From contig NZ_PPSL01000010.1 of NCBI RefSeq assembly GCF_002954265.1, forward strand, positions 1 through 64,000: a DNA stretch of 64,000 nt. Reading direction: 5' to 3'. The notes beneath the pieces were generated by a model that saw only the letters and a list, made by a program, of their open reading frames with translations, did no database searches and had not been told where the DNA came from. Each line of letters begins with the position of its first letter. Position 1 is the stretch's first letter. Below, in pieces: positions 45,864 through 54,684 of the stretch. This DNA comes from Flavipsychrobacter stenotrophus (lineage in GTDB: Bacteria > Bacteroidota > Bacteroidia > Chitinophagales > Chitinophagaceae). The position numbers and the translations under genes are program-made.

Positions 45864-46417
45864 TTCTGTGCTGAATCGGGAATGTTAATTGATAATACCA
45901 GGCGCTCCATATACTGAAACGATGATAGTACTTTGTAGCTGTTCGATATTTCATTTTCCAACTCTATGAAATAATCGCGCCCCAGCTGCTCCAGCACTTT
46001 TTCTAAAATTTCAGCGTGTTTTTCCTTACCACCGGCATATTTTTTCAGGCCCTCCAGTTTGTTCTTCATGTCCACATCTACCGACAAGCGTATAAGTATG
46101 TCGGACGGTGTGAACCTGTAACCCGGCCCAAATGAATGGTCGAAGGTTTTAAAGAAATCCAGCATATCTATCCATTTGTAGGCAGCCAGTATTTTACGCT
46201 CCAGGTCGGTCTTGTTCTCCAGCCTGGTAAACATATAATACTCGTCACCTTTTTCAAGGCTCAGGTTAATGGCCTTAAAATAGTCATACAGGTCTTCAAA
46301 ATTCTCGTCAATTATATTATATAGTTTCCTTGTGCTATCCTTGGTACTGTTGGAGCAGATGAACTGTCCCTTACTGAGTATCTCAAATATGTCGGAAGTT
46401 TGTTTAGGTACCGGCAT
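45860..46417 (-). CDS. jetB: Wadjet-like JetB, MukE-type subunit
   Basis: A small (185-residue) all-helical protein between JetA and JetC genes, in the position and size of JetB/MukE, which bridges the kleisin and the SMC heads. I use the Met of MPVPKQTS rather than the upstream start at 46438, which would add seven weakly supported residues. The sequence itself has few conserved motifs (winged-helix-like SDILIRLSVDVDMKNKLEGLKKY), so the call rests mainly on context, plus the four-base overlap with jetC. Confidence 0.75.
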   Translation of the reverse strand: MPVPKQTSDIFEILSKGQFICSNSTKDSTRKLYNIIDENFEDLYDYFKAINLSLEKGDEYYMFTRLENKTDLERKILAAYKWIDMLDFFKTFDHSFGPGYRFTPSDILIRLSVDVDMKNKLEGLKKYAGGKEKHAEILEKVLEQLGRDYFIELENEISNSYKVLSSFQYMERLVLSINIPDSAQK

Positions 46418-46514
46418 TTTTTTTAAGTTAAAAGTCAAAAGTTAAAACCAAAAAGTGTGCAGTAGTCGCCCTGTCTCTTTAGTGTTCTATTCTTTGATAG
46501 ACCCTATTACACAT

Positions 46515-47714
46515 TTACTTCGGGTATATCATTGCAAACTCTACATCCTGCCTGTTGTTGTATGCGTCGGTTATTTTAAATAGTGTGTCGTACTGCGATA
46601 CCATCTGGCAGTAGATGGTAATACACTCATCAAAGGTCACTTCGCGGCCATAGTCGTAGTTAACTATAAAGTCGAAGAGGTTATTACCACTAGCCAGGAA
46701 GCCATTCTTCACCTCATCCAGGTTGATCTGTATCTCCTCCTGCACCTGTGTTTCCAGGTACTCGTCAGAAATGCCCTCGGCCATTGGCTGGTTGGTCTTC
46801 ACATTGCTGTGCTTGCCTTTGGCCACCTTCCTTATAATGTTCAGTGCATCACTATCTGTCTGCAACTGGTCTAACGGAATATTGAGCGGATAAGTAGGAT
46901 TAGGCTCAAACACAACAGCTGTATTCTCGGCAAGTATCGCCTTTATGTCTGTCTTGCTCCGCAGCTCGAATTGGTCTTTCAGGTACTTTATCTGCCGTAG
47001 CTTCTCTATTACCCCGCTATGATGTTTTATCCTGTTCAGATACTCTATGATCTGCCGCTGAATGTCTATGAGGTTGTGCCTGCATTCATTCAGTTGCAGC
47101 TTGAGTACAACGATCAGCCTGTTGAGCTCTTCATCGGCAGCCACTCTAAAGAAAGTAACTTCATCCTCACCAGATACCAATGCGTCTGTTTCGTTGATCA
47201 GCTTATAAACGGTCGCCCTTTTATCATCCAGGTGCTCCAACTTGGTTTGCTTTATCTTGTAGTTAGGCTCGTTCTTAAAGGTGTTATCAATGTTCCTGTT
47301 CAGATCTACCACATTACGCAGGGCAATGACACCTATCTTCCTCAATGCCTGTTTTACCTGGCGCAGGTAACTATACTTACGGCCTTCATTATTTTCCTGC
47401 AGATAGTAAATAATGTTCTGCTTTATGTTCTGTATGTGTTCATTGATGTAAGAGGCATTGATCTCCTCATTTACCTCCATCACCTGCTCAAAAAACTGCA
47501 GGAACACATCATCCAGCTCCAGGTTATTGCCATTCTGCCGCACCACTGCATAGTCCACCAGGGCAGTTATCTTATCTGCATCAAAGTCTACCAACTCCAG
47601 CGCATAGTCATAGTTAAAAGAGAGGATCTTCCTCTTTTCGAACAATTCACTAAGCAACTTTTGTTCCCTGCTAAGGGTAGCCAATAGCTGTTGTATGGAC
47701 GAGAAAGTTTTCAT
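46515..47714 (-). CDS. jetA: Wadjet-like JetA, kleisin (MukF-type) subunit
   Basis: A 399-residue protein heading the four-gene operon. The N-terminal 90 residues look like a winged helix (ALELVDFDADKITALVDYAVV and VFLQFFEQVMEVNEEI), the middle 110-260 is a long helical bundle, and the C-terminal part is a compact domain preceded by a linker, as in MukF/JetA kleisins. The family match is by architecture and operon position rather than by strongly conserved motifs. A TATATTTG -7 box lies 12-19 bases before the start. Confidence 0.75.
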   Translation of the reverse strand: MKTFSSIQQLLATLSREQKLLSELFEKRKILSFNYDYALELVDFDADKITALVDYAVVRQNGNNLELDDVFLQFFEQVMEVNEEINASYINEHIQNIKQNIIYYLQENNEGRKYSYLRQVKQALRKIGVIALRNVVDLNRNIDNTFKNEPNYKIKQTKLEHLDDKRATVYKLINETDALVSGEDEVTFFRVAADEELNRLIVVLKLQLNECRHNLIDIQRQIIEYLNRIKHHSGVIEKLRQIKYLKDQFELRSKTDIKAILAENTAVVFEPNPTYPLNIPLDQLQTDSDALNIIRKVAKGKHSNVKTNQPMAEGISDEYLETQVQEEIQINLDEVKNGFLASGNNLFDFIVNYDYGREVTFDECITIYCQMVSQYDTLFKITDAYNNRQDVEFAMIYPK

Positions 47715-47725
47715 AAGTCAGTGTG

Positions 47726-47733
47726 CAAATATA
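47726..47733 (-). promoter_or_regulatory. -7 box of the jet operon
   Basis: TATATTTG on the minus strand matches TAnnTTTG. It ends 11 bases before the jetA ATG at 47714 and gives a short leader. No -33 element is evident. Confidence 0.5.
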
Positions 47734-47932
47734 GTTGAACCATATGACCCCGAACGGAAAAGAAATCCACACAAATACCAACTAATTTATATTTATAAAT
47801 ATACAGTATGACGTGTATTTGAGGGAGAAATGAGGGGTACTTGTATTATGGTGTATTTGTTATACACATGTTGGTAAGGGTGATTTGAGAATGAGGGCCA
47901 GTCTAAGTTACTCAAAGAGAACCGGCAGGATA

Positions 47933-47965
47933 GCTGTTGGTGAGAAGACACAACATCGGCACATT
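47933..47965. repeat. Third copy of the GCTGTTGGT repeat
   Basis: GCTGTTGGTGAGAAGACA followed by CAACATCGGCACATT is related to the two copies at 5860-5971. It lies in the 350-base space between the jet operon promoter and the tRNA promoter, which otherwise holds only AT-rich sequence. Confidence 0.5.
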
Positions 47966-48024
47966 AGAACGAGACATGGCAAGTGACATTGCAGATAAAT
48001 AAATTTAGCAATAAAATAATTTAG

Positions 48025-48056
48025 TTTGGTGTGATGGAATAAACTCCGTACTTTTG
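48025..48056 (+). promoter_or_regulatory. Promoter of the tRNA gene
   Basis: TTTG (48025-48028) and TACTTTTG (48049-48056) are separated by 20 bases, matching the Bacteroidota -33/-7 arrangement, with the predicted transcript start a few bases before the tRNA. Confidence 0.75.
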
Positions 48057-48065
48057 CACCCACAT

Positions 48066-49700
<1,635 letters not shown>

Positions 49701-49704
<4 letters not shown>

Positions 49705-49931
49705 GCTGCTTTAGTTTGTTGATTATCAATGTGTAGTGCAATTTTCCTGCCAGATTTTTTCCTTTTAGAAACCACACTATAAATAAACCGAGTGTATTTC
49801 TTTATTGTGTCTATCAGTTCATTCACCTGCTCATCCGTGTAGTTTTTAAATTTCTCAAATTTCCTTACTTCTTCCGGGGTGATGTCATGTGTTCTGTTGT
49901 ACGAATTTACGTTTCCTATCTTACTATTCAT
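49701..49931 (-). CDS. Small protein upstream of the recombinase
   Basis: A 76-residue basic protein (helical THDITPEEVRKFEKF and NELIDTIKKYTRFIY) whose last codon overlaps the recombinase ATG (ATGA). I recognise no family. Its size, charge and coupling to the integrase make a recombination directionality factor or accessory protein possible, but this is a guess. Confidence 0.55.
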
Positions 49932-49991
49932 AAAGCTGCTTTGTTGTTTTCAATACAAAAATGTGGTTACTCAGACAGCCACTTTTACCAG

Positions 49992-50047
49992 GTTATGCCG
50001 AGATGTGATGAGCTGTGTTGACCATTGCTGAGTTATGTCGAAAAGTG
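49992..50047. repeat. Direct repeat GTTATGyCGAraaGTG, two copies
   Basis: GTTATGCCGAGATGTG (49992-50007) and GTTATGTCGAAAAGTG (50032-50047) differ at three or four places and are 40 bp apart, start to start. They lie in the 520-base noncoding stretch between the recombinase unit and the AbiE pair, which otherwise shows only AT-rich sequence until the operator at 50412. Protein-binding sites are possible. Confidence 0.4.
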
Positions 50048-50411
50048 TTGTTATGTGCGGATTACCTACGGAAGTTCAACCAGAATTAAGAAACGATAGG
50101 TAGTTCTTCCAATGTGATGATGGTGCAAAATGTAGAGATATATTCATGCCAAAGTATTTAAGAATAGTACTACAATTAGCACACCATAAAACAGTGTGTT
50201 TTTGACAAATTTTCCGGTTTAAATGAATTCTAATTCTCATCTAAATCCTCGCAAATCCCGGTCAAATGGTGTTCAAATGGAGAGATGTATATCTATTTTT
50301 AGCTTGTCAAATAGTCTTTATCAGATTTCTTGATTGTCATGAAATATTGGCAGGTATTCGCCGATAGGATGGGCAAAACATAACCAAATCAGATAGTACT
50401 TGCTATCTAAT

Positions 50412-50465
50412 ATGTCAAGTAAACTGCGCAAAATACTTGACATTTGATATAATTGCCTATCTTTG
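50412..50465 (+). promoter_or_regulatory. Promoter and dyad operator of the AbiE pair
   Basis: ATGTCAAGTA (50412-50421) and its exact complement TACTTGACAT (50434-50443) are 12 bases apart. The right arm overlaps a possible -33 TTG, and TATCTTTG (50458-50465) fits the -7 consensus. AbiEi-type antitoxins repress their own promoter by binding inverted repeats, so this is a good operator candidate. Confidence 0.7.
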
Positions 50466-50470
50466 TAATT

Positions 50471-51196
50471 ATGAGAGTGGCAGAAAAAATAGAAAAAATG
50501 ATACTCAAAATGATTCCGGGCAATACTTTCAAATATCAAGAATTAGGTATTGCCAAGGATGAGTACAGCGCTGCAACCAAAGCAATTGAACGCCTGATAA
50601 AAAGGGAAGTCATTAAACGGGCATCTACAGGATTGTTTTATATACCGAAACAAACTGCGTTTGGCAATATTATGCCTAGGGAGGAAGAACTATTAAAGCC
50701 ATACCTTTTTAATGGTGGTCAAAGAACTGCATATATCACTGGCATTACCCTGTATAATAGGATGGGTATAACTACACAAGTACCTAAAAACATAAGATTA
50801 GCAAGTAGGGATAAACGCATCGTTACAAAAATTGGTAGCGTTGAAGTAAAGTCGGTGAAAAGCTATGTGGAGGTTACTAATGAAAATTACTACTTATTGG
50901 AATTATTAGATGTTATTAAAGACTTTAAGACTATCCCAGATGCAGATAAAACTCAAACGATTCGTTTCCTATTGAATAAACTTGGCGAGCTTACTGTGAA
51001 AGAAAAAGAAAAATTAATTTGGATAGCACTCAAATATCCACCAAGAGTAAGAGCTTTGACAGGTGCTTTGCTTAGTGAGCTAAACCCTACCGACCTTTTG
51101 CAAGAATTAAAAAAAAGTATCAACCCTTTGACGATTTATAAGTACAAAATTACTTCACAACAATTGCCTACAATTGAAAACTGGAATATTCAATAG
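50471..51196 (+). CDS. abiEi: AbiEi-like antitoxin/repressor
   Basis: A 241-residue protein (start MRVAEKIEKM, chosen because the -7 box lies just before it; the frame is open to a TTG at 50453). The N-terminal winged helix (MIPGNTFKYQELGIAKDEYSAATKAIERLIKREVIKR, wing RASTGLFYIPK) and the segment REEELLKPYLF are typical of DUF6088/AbiEi antitoxins of type IV abortive-infection systems. The C-terminal half is helical and neutralises the toxin's effect in known systems. It is two bases upstream of the toxin gene. Confidence 0.85.
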   Translation: MRVAEKIEKMILKMIPGNTFKYQELGIAKDEYSAATKAIERLIKREVIKRASTGLFYIPKQTAFGNIMPREEELLKPYLFNGGQRTAYITGITLYNRMGITTQVPKNIRLASRDKRIVTKIGSVEVKSVKSYVEVTNENYYLLELLDVIKDFKTIPDADKTQTIRFLLNKLGELTVKEKEKLIWIALKYPPRVRALTGALLSELNPTDLLQELKKSINPLTIYKYKITSQQLPTIENWNIQ

Positions 51197-51198
51197 TT

Positions 51199-52176
51199 AT
51201 GAACCTGCATAAAAACAAAGAACTTTTTCTGGATGCAATTATCGCTACATCTCAACGGTATAATATCCCGGAAATATACATTGAAAAGGATTATTGGGTA
51301 ACCGTGGCCTTATATGCAATTTTTCATTCGAAAATTGCAGAACAGGCTGTGTTTAAAGGCGGTACGGCATTATCTAAATGTTACAAATTAGTCGAGCGTT
51401 TTTCTGAAGACGTAGATATAGTGGTGCTTCATAATGAAGGTGAATCAGCAAATAAGTTGAAAGCAAAATTGAAGGCGATAACCGATGTTGTAAATGGTGA
51501 AATGCCTGAGATCGAAATCCCTGGTATCACAAACAAAATGGGACAAATCCGCAAAACAGCCCACCAGTATAGCCGGGAAAACTTAAAAGGGACGTTTGGA
51601 CAAGTAAGGGAGCATATTATTTTGGAAGCAAGTTGGCTTGGCAGCTCTGAACCGCACACAATGGCAAATGTAACCTGCTACGTTGTTGATATGATGTCGG
51701 CTGCCGGGCAGGCTGCAATGATTGAACAATACAATTTACAGCCATTTACAGTTAAGGTTTTAAGCAAGGAAAGGACACTCTGCGAAAAGATAATGAGCCT
51801 GGTACGTTTCTCCCAAACCGAAAATCCTTACACTGATCTGTCGAATAAGATCCGGCATATTTATGACATCCACATGATGCTGAAAGATGAGGGTGTAGCA
51901 AAATTCTTTGATAGTGCAGAATTCAATAGGTTGCTATCAGTTGTAGGCAATGACGATGTCATTAGCTTCAAAAACAATAATGTGTGGTTAAAAAACCACC
52001 CGAAGGAAGCCATCATATTCCGCCACCCTGCCGAAACATGGGAAAAGATAAAAACGGCGTACAATACAACATTCAAAGATTTGGTGGTGGGCGTTTTACC
52101 ACCTGAAGGAGATTTAGTCAATACTTTGAAGCGGGTTGCAGACAGATTAATAAGTGTTACTTGGAGCGTACAATGA
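51199..52176 (+). CDS. abiEii: AbiEii nucleotidyltransferase toxin
   Basis: A 325-residue nucleotidyltransferase. The active-site motif FKGGTALSK (52-60) followed by RFSEDVDIVV (68-76, metal ligands D71 and D73) is diagnostic of the AbiEii/AbiGii family. Known members add nucleotides to targets such as tRNA acceptor ends and stop growth of infected cells. The length and position after the antitoxin are usual for the pair. The imperfect 24-bp hairpin that follows the stop probably closes the transcript. Confidence 0.92.
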   Translation: MNLHKNKELFLDAIIATSQRYNIPEIYIEKDYWVTVALYAIFHSKIAEQAVFKGGTALSKCYKLVERFSEDVDIVVLHNEGESANKLKAKLKAITDVVNGEMPEIEIPGITNKMGQIRKTAHQYSRENLKGTFGQVREHIILEASWLGSSEPHTMANVTCYVVDMMSAAGQAAMIEQYNLQPFTVKVLSKERTLCEKIMSLVRFSQTENPYTDLSNKIRHIYDIHMMLKDEGVAKFFDSAEFNRLLSVVGNDDVISFKNNNVWLKNHPKEAIIFRHPAETWEKIKTAYNTTFKDLVVGVLPPEGDLVNTLKRVADRLISVTWSVQ

Positions 52177-52194
52177 GAGTTTGGCTTCATTGCT

Positions 52195-52257
52195 TCATAA
52201 CCTTTTGACCGAAGATATAGTTCGATTTTGAGGATATCGTCGGTCAAAAGGTTATGA
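52195..52257. repeat. Long inverted repeat after abiEii
   Basis: TCATAACCTTTTGACCGA (52195-52212) is the exact complement of 52240-52257. The pairing extends to 24 bases (52195-52218 with 52234-52257) with one mismatch. The loop is 15 bases. There is no T-tract, so its role (transcript end, protection or a mobile-element end) is open. Confidence 0.75.
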
Positions 52258-52399
52258 CTGATAATCAAAATTTGCAGCAACCCGTTCGGCGATACATTGC
52301 CTCCATATCAAACTTCTATTAGAATATATCGGCTACGATATGGCTACTTCATAGATTTCTCATAGATTTGACATGGTGGTATATTGGAAACAATTTGCT

Positions 52400-52908
52400 G
52401 GCGTGTCAATAACAGTTACTCTCATGGCTAAAACACAAGAAAACACCAGCGAAAACGCTCAAAAATCACGAGAACAACTGCAAAAAGATGTCAATTCTCT
52501 CAAGGAATTACTTCGGGAAGCGTATTTGGAGATACAAAAACTAAAAGAAGGCCTTCACAATTACGAAAATCCGGGCGATGGGTACAACAAACGCTGGACA
52601 ATGGTTACCAAACTCGTTTTCCTGGTCGCCAAAGCAGGTAAACCTTTGCGCTCAGCAGAAATAATACCGCTTCTTACAGATCGGCAGCCGGAAATAATCA
52701 AGAAGCAGGATAGTTTGGAAAAGTATATCTCCGCTTTCCTGAATACAGCTATGAAACACGGTCGGCTAATTCCTTATAAATTGAAAGGTGTCCGTGGCAA
52801 CTTCTATTGCCTGCCGGAATGGATGGATGAAGATGGTGAGTTGTTGCAGAAAATGAGACAAAAGGTATATTGACCAATAGGTGAAAATAACAACGAATTG
52901 ACACGCCA
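52400..52908. repeat. 12-bp inverted repeats flanking one gene
   Basis: TGGCGTGTCAAT (52399-52410) lies 14 bases before the start codon at 52424, and its exact complement ATTGACACGCCA (52897-52908) lies 24 bases after the stop at 52873. No flanking target duplication is obvious. Confidence 0.5.
52424..52873 (+). CDS. Coiled-coil plus winged-helix-like hypothetical protein
   Basis: A 149-residue protein, starting at the Met of MAKTQENTSENA (the upstream 17 codons are doubtful). Residues 12-48 form a coiled coil with heptads (EQLQKDVNSLKELLREAYLE), and 55-140 look like a winged helix (GKPLRSAEIIPLLTDRQPE, then ISAFLNTAMKHGRLIPYKLK, then a hairpin GVRGNFYCLPEW). I do not recognise a family. Enclosed by 12-bp inverted repeats and placed between AbiE and an unknown Cys-rich protein, it may belong to a small cassette. 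Confidence 0.55.
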   Translation: MAKTQENTSENAQKSREQLQKDVNSLKELLREAYLEIQKLKEGLHNYENPGDGYNKRWTMVTKLVFLVAKAGKPLRSAEIIPLLTDRQPEIIKKQDSLEKYISAFLNTAMKHGRLIPYKLKGVRGNFYCLPEWMDEDGELLQKMRQKVY

Positions 52909-52983
52909 AGATAACAGACAAGTAATAAACCAGAAACATTCTGGTTAAATGACATTTATAACATTGCGCCAATTACAGGCACA

Positions 52984-53709
52984 ATGAAAACAGAGGATGA
53001 TTTTAAAAGACTAAAAGAATCTCTTGAAAGTGAACACAACCGAGAGTTCACAGATGAAGAGGTGGAAAAGGCATTAGATGACCTCAAAGTATACGCACGT
53101 ATTCTTTACAGTTTTGCAGAGAAAGAATTGCGGTTAGAAAATTTGTTGAAAGCAAACCCTGATGGCTTCCATTTTGATGGTAAAAACGGCAAATGCCAGA
53201 TATGCGAAGAAGATGCATTCGGAGAAAACTCTTGGTATGACCAATATGGTCTCAAATGCGCAGTTTGCCAGAATGCAATTAATAACAATGTAGTACCTGC
53301 TGAAATTGCGAATAGTAGGGATAGTTGGTATAGCACAAATGAGTTAGAAAACTTTTTCAATATCAGTAGGTCAGAATTAAATCGCCATGTGAAAAGTAGC
53401 TTTCTAAAAGAAAGGAATATTACATCAACCAAAAAGAAAGTGCATTTACGCCTCTTCCTCCTCGAAGACAATAAAAGTGCTCTGCCACCTAAAGAACTGG
53501 TGAGTGGTAAAATAGTTCCTATGGATAGAAAAGGAGAACAATATTTCACTTATGCTATGTGGTACGAACACATCGATGATGAGGGTCTTGAACGTTTAAA
53601 AGAATACGGCATATTTAATTATTTACCAGATGCGTTCGCTAAACCACTAATAAATGGTGGTCATTTTTGCTACAAAGTTTCAAATCCGCTATTTGTTCCA
53701 AAGAAGTAA
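52984..53709 (+). CDS. Hypothetical zinc-ribbon-like protein
   Basis: A 241-residue soluble protein. The helical start (DEEVEKALDDLKVYARI) is followed by CxxC pairs, CQIC at about 71-74 and CAVC at about 91-94, which could bind zinc. A helix-turn-helix-like segment STNELENFFNISRSELNRHV lies near 118-137, and a strand-rich C-terminal half ends in KVSNPLF. It may therefore bind nucleic acid. No family is recognised. The next gene, the phosphoesterase, begins 21 bases later. Confidence 0.6.
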   Translation: MKTEDDFKRLKESLESEHNREFTDEEVEKALDDLKVYARILYSFAEKELRLENLLKANPDGFHFDGKNGKCQICEEDAFGENSWYDQYGLKCAVCQNAINNNVVPAEIANSRDSWYSTNELENFFNISRSELNRHVKSSFLKERNITSTKKKVHLRLFLLEDNKSALPPKELVSGKIVPMDRKGEQYFTYAMWYEHIDDEGLERLKEYGIFNYLPDAFAKPLINGGHFCYKVSNPLFVPKK

Positions 53710-53730
53710 TTATTCTTTTAGATTTATCAA

Positions 53731-54490
53731 ATGGCACTCAAAATACAGTACTGCTCCGATCTCCATCTCGAATTCCGAGAAAACAATGCAATTCTTAAAA
53801 GGAATCTAATACCTCCTATGGGTCAAGTACTAATACTCGGCGGTGATATTATGCTGTTTTCTGAAATGCACAGAAATCAGGACTTCTTCAACTATGTCAG
53901 TGATAATTTCGAAACTACTTACTGGATACCGGGCAACCATGAATATTATCATAGCTCATGAACGGGTTGGAACAATAGATGAGAGTATACGGAGCAATGT
54001 TCACCTCGTCAATAATGTTACGCGTTTTCATGATGACGTAAAATTGATCTTTTCTACGATGTGGACAAAAATTAGTTTGTCAAATGCACGGTATATTGAG
54101 AGCAGTATGAACGATTTTCGTATAATAAAATACAAAGGATCCAAGCTTTCTACTGAAGTGTATAATAAACTACACGAAGATTGTTTGGTATTCATAAAAG
54201 CGGAGATCGAGAGTGATTTCAAGGGCAAAACAGTTGTAACTACACACCACATACCTACTTTTAAAAACTATCCTGAGCAATTCAAAGGTGATGTTTTAAA
54301 TGAAGCTTTCGCTGTGGAACTTCACGATTATATTGCTCAGTCAAGAGTTTCTTGTTGGATATATGGCCATCATCATTCCAATATTCCCGACTATAAAATA
54401 GGCAATACACTCATGTTGACTAATCAACTAGGTTACGTCAAATACGGTGAACATAGAACCTTTAGGCCAGATAAAGCTATCGAGCTTTAG
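53731..54490 (+). pseudogene. Metallophosphoesterase broken by a frameshift
   Basis: Two frames together give one calcineurin-like phosphoesterase of about 252 residues. Frame 1 (53731-53961) carries the metal motifs SDLHLE, LGGDI and GNHEYY; frame 2 (from about 53958 to 54490) continues with ERVGTIDESIRSNVHLVNN, then TTHHIP and GHHH. The change of frame needs a one-base shift next to the TGA that ends frame 1 (TCA TGA A). A single-base insertion, a sequencing error or a programmed +1 shift would all explain this. Each part lacks half of the active site and is unlikely to work alone. Confidence 0.75.
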
Positions 54491-54684
54491 GAGGGAACGA
54501 TCCTTTCACTATATATTCATACCTCGTCGAAGGTTATCTATCAGTAGATGTCTAATGCACATTGATTTGGCACTTTTCATCTACCATGATAAGGGATTGC
54601 TATTCTTATAAATACTAGATTTCAGCTGATGAGATTATTTACGGTACTTGTAATTATCATCCAATTCTATATGATGAAAGCGAT

